Shown here: positions 40,410 through 49,434 of the stretch, one piece after another
Numbering within the stretch: the stretch's first letter is position 1
Layout of the letters: each line of letters begins with the position of its first letter
Source: Lachnospiraceae bacterium
GTDB lineage: Bacteria; Bacillota; Clostridia; Lachnospirales; Lachnospiraceae
Assembly (NCBI GenBank): GCA_021203465.1
Contig: JAJQBC010000092.1
Span: 1 to 58,471, forward strand
Length of the DNA stretch: 58,471 nt
Reading direction: 5' to 3'
Program-made: the position numbers and the translations under genes
The notes under the pieces: model-generated
Database searches by the model: none
The model's input: only the letters and a program-made list of their open reading frames with translations
What the model was told of the DNA's origin: nothing

Positions 40410-41411
40410 TCATTCCAGATATTCGCTCATCACATAACCGGTCTGGCCGTTATACTCGATCTTGCTCCAGCCGTTTTCATAAGACTCAATCACGGTAACG
40501 CTCTCGCCCTGATACGCCAGCGCCACTCTGTCAGAGTCTGACGACGCTTCGCTGCGCACATTGACGCTGTCCGTCACTCGCGTTGTGCGGTTCTCCGCAG
40601 TCGCTTCGCCGGTATCTACAGCCTCGTCGTCCGCCTCCTCATTCTCCTCGGAAGCATCCGCAGTCTCCGCACTCTCCTCTTCGCTCGCCTCCTCAGAATC
40701 GTCGCTCGCCAGCTCGAGCGCGCTCTGCATAAACTGTGCCAGCGTGGAATCGCTCTCCAGAGCCTCCTCGTAACGCGCCTGCACATCCGCGTAGAGCGCC
40801 TGCACATCTTCATCCTGCTCCAGCTCCTCGACGTAAGCCTGCAGATCCGCATCGTCATCCACGTTGCTGTACTGAATCAGCCGGTCTCCATACTCGTCCT
40901 GCGGCAGCAGAGAAAGACAGATGATACCCGGCGCGAGCGTTTCCACCCCATCGATCTTCATGTCATAACAGATAAACGCAATGTAAGCGTCCTCCTCCAG
41001 CCCGTTCATGGTATAGCAGACCAGATTACTGTAGGATTCATAGGCCCTGTCGTTCTTCTCAATCTCTTCCCTGTCCTCGTCAGACAGCTCGTCGACGATC
41101 AGCGCCAGCGTATCCACATCCCCATCCACGATGCAGTCCATATAGGTCTTCACCAGCGTAATGATAGACGCATGTTCATTTACAGTTAATACATTTTCCT
41201 CTTCGACTTCCTCTGCCTCATCCGTCGTTGCGTCCTCTTCGCCCTCAGCCTCCGTCTCCTGCGTGGCCTCTTCCGAAATACTCTCCTGCGTGTCCCCGCT
41301 GCCGCAGCCGCGTACCAGCAGGATTATCACAACAAGCAGCACCACAAGCGCCGCGATATACTGCTTATATTTCTGCAAAAATTTTACGATTTCCTCTTTG
41401 TTCAGTTTCAT
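40410..41411 (-). CDS. Membrane-anchored SH3-domain protein
   Basis: A 333-residue envelope protein. A short cytoplasmic head is followed by one transmembrane helix (YIAALVVLLVVIILLVRGCG, residues ~19-38), acidic low-complexity linkers, and a middle domain ENVLTVNEHASIITLVKTYMDCIVDGDVDTLALIVD that resembles a NTF2-like fold. A long Glu/Asp-rich linker leads to a C-terminal bacterial SH3 domain (TRVTDSVNVRSEASSDSDRV, QTGYVMSEYLE), which usually binds cell-wall peptides. ATG 41411 follows GAGGAA. It lies just downstream of the tRNA-Arg gene. Confidence 0.8.
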   Translation of the reverse strand: MKLNKEEIVKFLQKYKQYIAALVVLLVVIILLVRGCGSGDTQESISEEATQETEAEGEEDATTDEAEEVEEENVLTVNEHASIITLVKTYMDCIVDGDVDTLALIVDELSDEDREEIEKNDRAYESYSNLVCYTMNGLEEDAYIAFICYDMKIDGVETLAPGIICLSLLPQDEYGDRLIQYSNVDDDADLQAYVEELEQDEDVQALYADVQARYEEALESDSTLAQFMQSALELASDDSEEASEEESAETADASEENEEADDEAVDTGEATAENRTTRVTDSVNVRSEASSDSDRVALAYQGESVTVIESYENGWSKIEYNGQTGYVMSEYLE

Positions 41412-41471
41412 GGTAAATTCCTCCAAAAATGAATTTCCATAACAGCCTCCCTCAAAAGTAAGAACGAAAAA

Positions 41472-41545
41472 TGCACCTGACAAGATTCGAACTTGCGACA
41501 CCGGGCGTCGGAGGCCCGTGCTCTATCCAGCTGAGCTACAGGTGC
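41472..41545 (-). tRNA. tRNA-Arg (anticodon CCG)
   Basis: The cloverleaf reads from the minus strand: acceptor GCACCTG/CAGGTGC, D-arm GCTC…GAGC, anticodon arm CGGGC-CTCCGAC-GCCCG with anticodon CCG, T-arm GCAAG-TTCGAAT-CTTGT, discriminator A. CCA is not encoded. It decodes CGG. Confidence 0.95.
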
Positions 41546-41627
41546 ATGGCTTATTACCTCACCTATCATACACCAAGTTGAAGAAATAAGCAAATGTTTT
41601 TTGTAACAAAGTTGTAATATTTTTCCC

Positions 41628-41846
41628 CAGTTCAGCGCGGCAGAGGGCTGGTAAAGCAGGCTTTGCAGATTTATCTGCAAAAGACTGGTTTTCCAGACCG
41701 TAGGCTGGGCGGAACGCCCAGCAGGCTCCCGACAGCCCGCTCATGCGGGCTGTCGGGAGCCTGCCGCGCTGAACTGCCACTACCTAACGGGGCTTCCTGC
41801 ACCCTGCCGCGCTGAACCGCCACTACCTTACCTCGGCTTCCCGATT
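41628..41846. repeat. Palindromic multi-hairpin element with a 43-base direct repeat
   Basis: Outer inverted arms CAGTTCAGCGCGGCAG (41628-41643) and CTGCCGCGCTGAACTG (41761-41776) enclose several hairpins: TTTGCAGAT/ATCTGCAAA (41662-41681), CTGG/CCAG (41685-41696), GCTGGGCG-GAA-CGCCCAGC (41704-41722), and a perfect 20-bp stem (41721-41740 with 41745-41764, loop TCAT). The right arm recurs 43 bases later (41804-41846). It could be a repeat element, a terminator cluster or a structured RNA. Confidence 0.7.
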
Positions 41847-42720
41847 ACCCTTTCTTCCACAGCAGCACCCGCTTCTCCTTACTCGAATAATAATACACAT
41901 TCCCGCTGAGATACTCCTCCCGACTCACGCAGCGCTGGTTCACCGTGCGCACGATCTCCTCCAGATCCGCATTCTCCGGCGTTTCTGATACGGGGAGCAA
42001 AATGACCTCGTGAATGCTGCTCGGCAACACATAGTAATCTCCACCCAGACGCTCCCTGCACATCCTCTGCACCCCCGGATCCAAAATGCAGGCCGCGCCA
42101 TACTCCTTCCGGCTATTGCTCAGGACATAAAGATGGCTCTTCACTTCGCTAAGGCCGTACTCCGCCAGCAGCTGCTCCAGCGGCTGGAAAAACGTCGGCT
42201 CCCTGCGCATATTCCGCACAGCGATCTCATGCAGCTCCTCCGGCGTCAGCCCCCAGCTGCTCATGTGTTCCGTGCGAACCAGCGCCGTCGCATTTTTAAT
42301 GATATGTTCGGGAATCTTAAGATAATACACGATGACCAGGTCTAACCATTTCCGATGGGGAACCTGCTCCAGAAGCTCTGTGTTGCGGGACGCGGAGATC
42401 AGCCTGCAGTATATCAGATCCCGCGCCCTGTCGGGTTCCAACAGCTTCTTGATCTCCTCCCCCGGCAGCATGCGGCTCTCTCTTTGCAGGCTCAGCACCG
42501 TCTGTGCGATTTCCCGGATATAGCCGGGATCCGGGCTGCTTCGATAATAATTATTCACATAGACGGTAGGCTGCTCCTTTCGCCCCGGCATCATGCAGCT
42601 GAAACCGTCCAGATGAACATTGTTGTTTTTGAGTACGCGAACCCGTCGGACGCTCTCTCCGGGAGCCAGCCTGTTGCCGATCTCCTCCTCAAGGAGATCC
42701 AGAAATTTATCATAGGTCAT
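41845..42720 (-). CDS. DUF5688-type protein of unknown function
   Basis: A 291-residue soluble protein resembling the DUF5688 family, frequent in Lachnospiraceae and often present in many copies. Features include VRRVRVLKNNNVHLDGFSCM, PTVYVNNYY, LIYCRLISASRNTELLEQVPHRKWLDLVIVYYLKI and a C-terminal DYYVLPSSIHEVILLPV segment. The last motif suggests a protein that reads out, or responds to, folded segments, but no catalytic residues stand out. The start at 42720 has AAAGGA upstream. Its stop lies inside the second repeat of the palindromic element. Confidence 0.75.
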   Translation of the reverse strand: MTYDKFLDLLEEEIGNRLAPGESVRRVRVLKNNNVHLDGFSCMMPGRKEQPTVYVNNYYRSSPDPGYIREIAQTVLSLQRESRMLPGEEIKKLLEPDRARDLIYCRLISASRNTELLEQVPHRKWLDLVIVYYLKIPEHIIKNATALVRTEHMSSWGLTPEELHEIAVRNMRREPTFFQPLEQLLAEYGLSEVKSHLYVLSNSRKEYGAACILDPGVQRMCRERLGGDYYVLPSSIHEVILLPVSETPENADLEEIVRTVNQRCVSREEYLSGNVYYYSSKEKRVLLWKKG

Positions 42721-42847
42721 GAAAAATCCTTTCCGCTTCTCTCCTCCTTTTACTCTGTTCCATCTTGGGAAAATGTTGTGCGAGAGCACAGACTCGTTTT
42801 ATATCTGCATCCAGTGTAACCGATCCGGCGTTTTTTTGCAAGCCGCA

Positions 42848-42876
42848 TTTACAATCTTTTCAAAGTATATTATAAT
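42848..42876 (+). promoter_or_regulatory. Promoter of the DAHP synthase gene
   Basis: TTTACA (42848-42853), 17 bases, TATAAT (42871-42876). The start codon is at 42921; no attenuator or T-box is seen in the short leader. Confidence 0.7.
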
Positions 42877-42920
42877 TACTCTGTTCGCGTTGCGGACAAT
42901 TCTACACGAGGAGAACTGTT

Positions 42921-43949
42921 ATGGGATTTACATTCAATAAAAAACTGCCGATTCCAAAGGAGATCAAGACGATGTACCCGGTCTCTGCAAAATGCGCGGC
43001 GATAAAGGAACAGCGTGATAAGGAGATTCGCGACGTGATCACCGGAGCGGACGACCGCTTCCTGATCATCATCGGACCCTGCTCGGTGGACAATGAGACA
43101 GCGGTCATGGACTATCTGAACCGTCTGGTGCCGGTGCAGGAAAAGATCAAAGATAAGTGCATCATTATTCCGCGCATTTATACAAATAAACCACGTACAA
43201 CCGGCGAGGGCTACAAAGGTATGCTCCATCAGGCCGATCCGGAGGCCGCGCCCGACCTGCTTGAAGGCCTCATCGCGATCCGTAAGCTCCATATCCGCAA
43301 TATTGAGGAGACCGGACTGACCGCATCGGACGAGATGCTCTACCCGGAAAACTGGTGGTATCTGGTCGACCTTCTGTCCTATGTGGCGATCGGCGCGCGC
43401 TCTGTAGAGGATCAGCACCACCGCATGACCGCCAGCAGCTTCGACGTGCCGGCCGGCATGAAGAATCCGACAAGCGGTGACCTGACCGTCATGCTGAATT
43501 CCGTCCTGGCAGCGCAGCACGCCCACTCCTTCATCTATCGCGGCTGGGATGTCAATACCGACGGCAACCCACTGGCGCACACGGTTCTGCGCGGTGCAAC
43601 AAACAAGTCCGGAATTGCGCTGCCGAACTACCACTACGAGGACCTGCTGAACCTCTACGAACTATACCAGCAGAAAAACCTGCTGAACCCGGCCTGCATC
43701 GTGGATGTAAACCACTCGAATTCCAACAAGAAATATCTCGAGCAAATCCGCATCTCTAAGGAAGTGCTGCACAGCCGCCGCCACAATCCGGATATCCACC
43801 GCCTTGTGAAAGGACTTATGATCGAGAGTTATATCGAGGACGGAAATCAGGGCGTGCACGACAAGGTCTACGGAAAATCCATCACCGACCCCTGCCTCGG
43901 CTGGAAAAAGTCGGAGCGCCTCATGTACGAGATTGCGGAGAACTGCTGA
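42921..43949 (+). CDS. aroF: 3-deoxy-7-phosphoheptulonate synthase (DAHP synthase, type I)
   Basis: A 342-residue AroF/G/H-type enzyme that joins PEP and erythrose 4-phosphate, the first step of the shikimate pathway. IIIGPCSVDNETAV (~48), PRIYTNKPRTTGEGYKGML (~75-93), YVAIGARSVEDQHHRMTASSFDVPAGMKNPTSGD and IVDVNHSNSNKKY are diagnostic and include the metal and PEP ligands. The start at 42921 follows GAGGAG. It has its own promoter and a terminator at 43971, so it is monocistronic. The N-terminal extension of ~40 residues is the one used for aromatic amino-acid feedback in this class. Confidence 0.95.
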   Translation: MGFTFNKKLPIPKEIKTMYPVSAKCAAIKEQRDKEIRDVITGADDRFLIIIGPCSVDNETAVMDYLNRLVPVQEKIKDKCIIIPRIYTNKPRTTGEGYKGMLHQADPEAAPDLLEGLIAIRKLHIRNIEETGLTASDEMLYPENWWYLVDLLSYVAIGARSVEDQHHRMTASSFDVPAGMKNPTSGDLTVMLNSVLAAQHAHSFIYRGWDVNTDGNPLAHTVLRGATNKSGIALPNYHYEDLLNLYELYQQKNLLNPACIVDVNHSNSNKKYLEQIRISKEVLHSRRHNPDIHRLVKGLMIESYIEDGNQGVHDKVYGKSITDPCLGWKKSERLMYEIAENC

Positions 43950-43970
43950 TCCTGACAAGATATATAGTTT

Positions 43971-44000
43971 GCCCCCCTGCCTGAGACAGGGGGCAATTTT
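43971..44000. terminator. Terminator between DAHP synthase and nucleoside phosphorylase
   Basis: GCCCCCCTG (43971-43979) pairs with CAGGGGGC (43987-43994), followed by AATTTTT on the plus strand. Confidence 0.8.
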
Positions 44001-44747
44001 TCAGTGTTTTCTCTTTTCAAGTGAGACAAAAGCTTCCAGCGCGACACGAATCTCGTCGCTCTCTCCCTGAAGTACAGCTGACGCGCCATCCACATAACTG
44101 TTGATTCCCTTTTCCAGGCTGCTCTGCGCTTCCACCACGGTATTCAGGATGGATGCTGTCCGGAACCCGCGAAGAGATCCCACGGTAAAGAGTGTCGCGG
44201 TCTCCATGTCGGAACCGAGGACTCCTCTGGCCGCCCAGTAATCATTGAGCTCGTCCTTCTGATCCACATAAAGTCCGTCGTGGCTTCTGGTGATACCGAT
44301 ATGATAGCCCGCGCCGCAGCTGTCCGCCGCATGGATCACGTCGATCAGAAGCTCCGTATCCGGAATCGCCGGATACTCCGTCCCCACGTATGTCTTTGAA
44401 GTGCCGTCATCCCGAACCGCACCGTTTGCTATTACAAGCTCTCCGAGACGTATTCCCGGGACCAGCGCCCCACAGCTTCCGATGCGGATCATCGCCTCCA
44501 CCCCGATTTTCCGGAGCTCTTCCGCCGCGATCGCCGTGGACGGCCCTCCCATGCCGGTGGACACCGCCATGACCTTCACGCCCTTATAGTATCCCACCGC
44601 GCTTTTGTGTTCCCGGTTGAACGCAATGTCTCTTACGTCTGTCAAAAATTCCTTGATTCGCTCCACTCTCCCGGGATCTCCCGGAAGAATGGCATAGCTC
44701 GCTGCATCCTCGCTGCTGCATCTGATATGTGGCTGTAAATTGCTCAT
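44001..44747 (-). CDS. udp: Uridine phosphorylase-type nucleoside phosphorylase
   Basis: A 248-residue member of the PNP/UDP family. ILPGDPGRVERI (~20-31), VSTGMGGPSTAIAAEELRKIG (phosphate loop), MIRIGSCGAL, GTSKTYVGTEYPA and GSDMETATLF (metal/ribose Glu) are all present. GTSKTYVGTEYPA leans toward uridine phosphorylase over purine phosphorylase, but specificity is not certain. The start at 44747 follows GAGAGG. It is co-directional with the large kinase-amidotransferase fusion 59 bases upstream. Confidence 0.87.
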   Translation of the reverse strand: MSNLQPHIRCSSEDAASYAILPGDPGRVERIKEFLTDVRDIAFNREHKSAVGYYKGVKVMAVSTGMGGPSTAIAAEELRKIGVEAMIRIGSCGALVPGIRLGELVIANGAVRDDGTSKTYVGTEYPAIPDTELLIDVIHAADSCGAGYHIGITRSHDGLYVDQKDELNDYWAARGVLGSDMETATLFTVGSLRGFRTASILNTVVEAQSSLEKGINSYVDGASAVLQGESDEIRVALEAFVSLEKRKH

Positions 44748-44806
44748 TTTCCTCTCGTCCTTTCCTGTTTTATGTTTTTTCGTTTCCGGCTGTCAGCATA
44801 CAGCCG

Positions 44807-47800
44807 TCATCTCACATTATTCTGGATGAAATCCAAGATAATCTTCCGCGTCTCCTCGTAACCGCTGCCCGTCTCGAAGCGCCGCTCCGGGTGCCACTGC
44901 AGCGCGAGTACCTTCATCTCCTCCGAGCCGAAGGCCTCGACGACATGGTTCTCCCGGTCAATGGCTAACGGCTCAAAACAAGGCGCGAGCCCATCCTCAT
45001 AGATACAGTCAGAGTGATAATTATTCACCCAGATACTCCGCTGTTCCTTTACAAGCCAGACTTCATGGTCGACGCCGCGCGTTCGGCGAACCGGGAGCTT
45101 CGGATGATACCAGAGCTTTCCGCCGAACATGACATTGATATACTGCATGCCGCGACAGGTCGCAATGATCGGGATGCCATGCGCCAGACAGTAGTGGATG
45201 ACCTGTTCCTCCATATGGTCGCGATGCGGCTGCAGCTCGTCCTCATGAGGCCGGTCGTACATCTGGGGCGGCAGCGAGCCGCCGCCGACCACGATCAGCA
45301 GGTCCCGCTTCTTATTGAACACCATCTCCACGTTTTTTGTAAAATTCGATATCGCCTTCGGAATAAAACCGAGCAGCTCGTAAAAGCGCACATAGCCGGA
45401 TTCCAGAATATCCACCGGATCGCCGTACTGGTTCACACCCTCGCGCTGCGTGATCAGCGCGCTTAAGTTCCAGTACTGCAGCCCCTCCTCGATCTTTCCC
45501 GCGCGGCAGTCCATGACCAGATAGGACAGCGACGACACATAGTTGTAGATCTTCTCGCCACAGCCGATCGCCGCCGGAATCTCGAACTCTGCGCAGCGGA
45601 TCGCCATATGTGAGGCCGCGCCTCCGAAACGCGTGATGAACCCCTTGATTCCCTTCGCGAATACCCACTCATAACCCGGATCCGCCTTTGGCACGACCAC
45701 AATCTTGTCGCGGATATCCGCGCCGGGTTCCTCATCCAGCAGCACCACTTCACCTTCGACGCGCTTCGTCGTGATGAAATTCGGCCTCGCCTCGTAGACC
45801 TCTACAACATCCAGACTGCTCCGATCCAGAATCACCTCCGGCAGGAAGAGCTCCTGATACTCGAGATATTCCCGGCGCCGCCGCTCAATGCGAAGCTCCA
45901 GTCTGTCCTTCAGCTCCTCCATCGTCATGTATTGCGGCAGCTTAAAATCTTCGATCTCCAGCCAGGAAAGATCATTTCGGGTGATCTCCATGATCGCCCC
46001 GCTGCGAACCAGCAGCTCCAGGATCAGGCTCAGGGATTTTGTAAATTCAAATTTAAAATATTCGCGCTGCTTGATCGCCTGATAAATAAAATAGACGAGC
46101 TCCTCGACACTGACAGACAACCCCGTCTTAAGCAGCGCCGTCTCAAGACGTGCTGCATCAAGACGTTTTCTTCCGGATTCCGGGCGTGCAGTCCGCGACT
46201 GTCCCGGTCGGAAATTCATCTGATCATAGCGCTCCGTCCGGATATCATAGGTGCCGACCCGCAGATGCCCATATTTCTTATTAAACTCCGCACGGCTGAT
46301 CTCATCCATGGAAAAGGCGCGGAAATCCTCCTCAAATTCCGTGGAGACCGTCGTGATCGACTGCATGAACGCGTCGATATCCTCCTCCGTGAACCAGGTC
46401 TTGCCTGCCTGCCCGTCCGGCCCGCTCTCCGTCAGGCTGCGCAGGAAAGCCCGCGCCATGAAGGCCATCCTGGCCTGCCTTGCAAACTGAGGCGTCCCAT
46501 AGTGCTGCAGACTGGCGCGCAGGGACTGCACCGCCGCCAGAATTCTGTGCAGGGAAGCGTTCGGATCATCAAGAAGCTTCTCCTCATTGACGCGCACCTC
46601 CTCCAGCCTCCGCAGGCTCTCGCGATCCATGGCAAGAATCTCGTCAAAATGCAGGATCGCCTGTTCTGTCACATGTTTCAGGCTGCAAAGAAGCTGCTGT
46701 CGTTCCTCCTCGCTGAATCCATGCTGCAGCAAGCGCTTCGTCTTCTCCGTCGTGCTGAAATCATAGCTGGTAAATACAATCTCAAATTCGATCTTGTCAT
46801 GCGCGGTAAGATTGTGACGCAGCGCGTCCTGATAATATTCCACCAGCCGAAGCGAGAGATCCTCGCTTAGCTCCTGCGGGATCAGAGAGTAGAACGCGTA
46901 TTCCAGACAGATGTATGGCTTGTTGCCAATCCGATGCATCAGATCCTGCTGCAGTCTGCGGTAGCCCAGGCCCTCAATTCCCTGATTCCACGCGCGGTGC
47001 GTGATAATCGCGCGGTACAGGGAGTAATCCAGCGGACGCGGGTTATTTCCAATAATCTCCGAAGGATTCCAGAAAGCCATATCGGACATCATCATCGGCG
47101 TGCCGGTGATCACATTCTTATGATGCTCGTACATCTTTCCCGCATTTTCCAGCATATTATAAAATTTGTGGTCATCGTAGGCATTTTCCTGCCGGTAACT
47201 GGCCACGAGCGGGCGCATCTGAAACAAAATCACCTTCCCGTCGCGGTCAATCGCAAACTCGATATCCAGCGCCAGTCCGTCCATGATGTGTTCGAGCTCC
47301 TGCACTGCATACAAAAGATCCCGCCATGGCTGCCGCAGCCGCCCCACATCCGCATTTCTCACGACCTTCATCATGCGCCCGGCGGAGCCGCTCGTCACGC
47401 TGTCCGTTGAACCGGTCTCATCATAATTAATCAGATAATAAGGCTTATTATTCTGGATATCCCTCGTGAAGACGACGCCGCTGTAGACAACATGCTGCGC
47501 CTGACACTGGATCAGCACCTGCTCATTCTCCAGATTATAAATATCGCGCGCATAAGAAGCGATCACCGCGTCTACTGCCGCGATGATCTCCTCCTCACTG
47601 GACGAATCCACGTCCAGAATGCTCTTATAATGTCCGGCGTTCGAATTCCGATATGAATCCTCCTCCGACGAGGAGCTGCGAACCACAATCCGCCGTCCGC
47701 GAAACTGCGCCATGATCTCATGGCAGACCGCAAGTTTATCCTTCTGATAATCGCGATTCCATAAGATATACATCTCCTCAATCGAGGATTTCTTTACAAG

Positions 47801-47854
47801 ACTGCGCAGGGCGAAGAGCGTGCCCGCCTTCGTCGATATCAGTTTGTGCTCCAT
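44807..47854 (-). CDS. PEP-synthase-like kinase fused to a class I glutamine amidotransferase
   Basis: A 1015-residue fusion. Residues ~1-230 form the ATP-grasp-like N-terminal domain of PEP synthase/PPDK (RIVVRSSSSEEDS, LALDIEFAIDRDGKVILFQMRP). A helical middle follows to ~690. The phospho-His swivel domain has GGAASHMAIRCAEFEIPAAIG, His ~747. Residues ~850-1015 are a class I glutamine amidotransferase/peptidase C26 with nucleophile ATCRGMQY (Cys ~897) and LQWHPE (~987). The pairing matches Campylobacter Cj1418 (L-glutamine kinase) plus Cj1417 (gamma-glutamyl-CDP-amidate hydrolase) in phosphoramidate synthesis. ATG 47854 is chosen for its AAGGAG. No cytidylyltransferase gene is adjacent. Confidence 0.8.
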   Translation of the reverse strand: MEHKLISTKAGTLFALRSLVKKSSIEEMYILWNRDYQKDKLAVCHEIMAQFRGRRIVVRSSSSEEDSYRNSNAGHYKSILDVDSSSEEEIIAAVDAVIASYARDIYNLENEQVLIQCQAQHVVYSGVVFTRDIQNNKPYYLINYDETGSTDSVTSGSAGRMMKVVRNADVGRLRQPWRDLLYAVQELEHIMDGLALDIEFAIDRDGKVILFQMRPLVASYRQENAYDDHKFYNMLENAGKMYEHHKNVITGTPMMMSDMAFWNPSEIIGNNPRPLDYSLYRAIITHRAWNQGIEGLGYRRLQQDLMHRIGNKPYICLEYAFYSLIPQELSEDLSLRLVEYYQDALRHNLTAHDKIEFEIVFTSYDFSTTEKTKRLLQHGFSEEERQQLLCSLKHVTEQAILHFDEILAMDRESLRRLEEVRVNEEKLLDDPNASLHRILAAVQSLRASLQHYGTPQFARQARMAFMARAFLRSLTESGPDGQAGKTWFTEEDIDAFMQSITTVSTEFEEDFRAFSMDEISRAEFNKKYGHLRVGTYDIRTERYDQMNFRPGQSRTARPESGRKRLDAARLETALLKTGLSVSVEELVYFIYQAIKQREYFKFEFTKSLSLILELLVRSGAIMEITRNDLSWLEIEDFKLPQYMTMEELKDRLELRIERRRREYLEYQELFLPEVILDRSSLDVVEVYEARPNFITTKRVEGEVVLLDEEPGADIRDKIVVVPKADPGYEWVFAKGIKGFITRFGGAASHMAIRCAEFEIPAAIGCGEKIYNYVSSLSYLVMDCRAGKIEEGLQYWNLSALITQREGVNQYGDPVDILESGYVRFYELLGFIPKAISNFTKNVEMVFNKKRDLLIVVGGGSLPPQMYDRPHEDELQPHRDHMEEQVIHYCLAHGIPIIATCRGMQYINVMFGGKLWYHPKLPVRRTRGVDHEVWLVKEQRSIWVNNYHSDCIYEDGLAPCFEPLAIDRENHVVEAFGSEEMKVLALQWHPERRFETGSGYEETRKIILDFIQNNVR

Positions 47855-47873
47855 CAGCCGCTCCTTTTTCGCG

Positions 47874-48755
47874 TCATGCACGCGGATGCGTCTTGCTGTA
47901 CTCCATCTTCATGCCGCTCTGAAATCCCGCGTAGATCTGTGTCGCCGCGATATCTGTGTGCCCTAGCATCTCCTGAATAACCGGAAGGCCCGCACCCCGC
48001 GCCGCCATATGTGCCGCACAGGAATGGCGGAACATCCGCGGCGTGATGTCTTTGTCAATACCGGCCTTCGCCGCATAACTCTTCAGAAGCTTCCAGAAAC
48101 CCTGCCTGCTCATCGGTGTCCCCGAGCAATTCAGGAATAAAATCACCTGTGACCCGTTTTTCAGAAACGTATTGCATGCCAGACTGAGGTAATCCCGCAG
48201 AGCCTTCGCCGCAGCCTCCCCGAACGGAATCATGCGCTCACGCTCTGCATCGCGGCAGATCAGCCAGCAGAAACGCAGATTGACATCATCAACCCGAAGG
48301 GCGATCAGCTCGCTGACCCGCATCCCTGTCGCATAGAGCAGCTCCAGCATCGCCCGGTCACGCAGCTCCTTCGGCCTGTTCGACGAAGGCTGCGCCAGCA
48401 GGCACTCCATCTCCTGTTCCGTCAGGATTTCCGGCGCGTGCTTCTCCACCTTCGGCGGCTTCAAAAAAAATGATGGATCCTCCGCGATCGCGCGTTCACG
48501 CAGCAGATATTCAAAGAAAGCTTTGATCGATGCGACATATCGGGATACCGTCGCCGCCGACATTCCCTTTTTCTCCATGTCCAGCACGTAAGCGCTCAGC
48601 ATCGTCGCACTGACATCCTCCACGCGCTGCGTTCCCTGCCCCTCCAGATAAGCAGCCATCTTCATCAGATCACCGCGATAAGACAACACCATATTGTGTG
48701 AAAGCCGCTTTACCGTCTCCAGATATTCTGTAAACTCCCGTATTTCCTTCTCCAT
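47874..48755 (-). CDS. XerC/D-like tyrosine recombinase
   Basis: A 293-residue tyrosine recombinase. The N-terminal SAM-like core-binding domain runs to ~100. The catalytic domain has ATGMRVSELIAL (Arg ~143), FRHSCAAHMAARGAG (Arg ~243), MLGHTDIAATQIYAGF (His ~265, Tyr ~272). The usual HxxR motif reads RMFR here: the first His is Arg. It could be a chromosome-dimer resolvase of the XerC/XerD type or a stand-alone integrase; no dif-like or att site is obvious nearby. ATG 48755 is used. It ends 19 bases before the kinase fusion. Confidence 0.85.
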   Translation of the reverse strand: MEKEIREFTEYLETVKRLSHNMVLSYRGDLMKMAAYLEGQGTQRVEDVSATMLSAYVLDMEKKGMSAATVSRYVASIKAFFEYLLRERAIAEDPSFFLKPPKVEKHAPEILTEQEMECLLAQPSSNRPKELRDRAMLELLYATGMRVSELIALRVDDVNLRFCWLICRDAERERMIPFGEAAAKALRDYLSLACNTFLKNGSQVILFLNCSGTPMSRQGFWKLLKSYAAKAGIDKDITPRMFRHSCAAHMAARGAGLPVIQEMLGHTDIAATQIYAGFQSGMKMEYSKTHPRA

Positions 48756-48768
48756 AACAAGCCCCCGC

Positions 48769-48789
48769 AAAAACCGCAACGCGGTTTTT
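48769..48789 (-). terminator. Terminator below the SpoIIM gene
   Basis: AAAAACCGC (48769-48777) and GCGGTTTTT (48781-48789) form a perfect 9-bp stem with a 3-base loop. On the minus strand it lies after SpoIIM and just ahead of the recombinase start. Confidence 0.7.
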
Positions 48790-48855
48790 ATATATAGCTA
48801 AAGTATAGCGGAGAATTCACGGGATTTCAACATGTTTTTGTTTTGCCGCTCTCCT

Positions 48856-49389
48856 TCAAAGTCTCCTCAGCAGCTGCTGCAGCAACGGCGGATTTATGTA
48901 AACTTCTGTGAGTATCCCAAAAAGCAGGAACAAAGCACCCGCCAGTGATAGAAATAGGTATTTCCTGCGGCTGTTGCCACCCCGACGCACCCACAGAAAC
49001 ACCCATCCAAATGCCGGAATATAGAAAAAAATCTGCGGCACTACACCCACCGCACAGATCAAAATTCCCTTCAGGCCAAGACGCAGGGCAGAGATACTCA
49101 GGACTGTTCCCAGAAGCGCCCCAACGCCAAACAGCAATATGCCGAGCGCCACCGAAGCCGCTGACAGGCCGCCGAGACAGATCAGCAGCATGTACTGCCC
49201 TGCACGGCAGCGCCCTACATACCCCAGCAGTTTTCCTGTATCAATTCGCAGCGACGCATACTGGTTCAGAAAATATTCACTGAAAATCCCGGAAAACTGT
49301 GCTTCCCTTTGTATCTGTACCAAGCCAATTCCCACAAACAGACCCAAAAACAACAACAGAAGACAACGGCCGCTCCCCGGTTTGCGCAT
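48856..49389 (-). CDS. spoIIM: Stage II sporulation protein M (SpoIIM family)
   Basis: A 177-residue membrane protein with five hydrophobic helices, of the SpoIIM/DUF95 family. LLFLGLFVGIGLVQIQ at the start, GILLFGVGALLGTVLSISALRLGLKGILICAVGVVPQIFFYIPAF (centre, the conserved GxxPH-like segment) and LFGILTEVYINPPLLQQLL at the end fit. In Bacillus SpoIIM acts in peptidoglycan remodelling during engulfment. The start at 49389 follows GGGGAGGTG. It lies beside proC and the recombinase, a common clostridial order. Confidence 0.85.
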   Translation of the reverse strand: MRKPGSGRCLLLLFLGLFVGIGLVQIQREAQFSGIFSEYFLNQYASLRIDTGKLLGYVGRCRAGQYMLLICLGGLSAASVALGILLFGVGALLGTVLSISALRLGLKGILICAVGVVPQIFFYIPAFGWVFLWVRRGGNSRRKYLFLSLAGALFLLFGILTEVYINPPLLQQLLRRL

Positions 49390-49434
49390 AAAAAACACCT
49401 CCCCGTCCAATATATGGACGAGGAGGCTTATCCA

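Noticed and set aside
41559-41846. Integration site at the tRNA-Arg gene
   Set aside because: No duplicated tRNA 3' end is found in the window and no integrase lies beside it; the palindromic element does not copy tRNA sequence.
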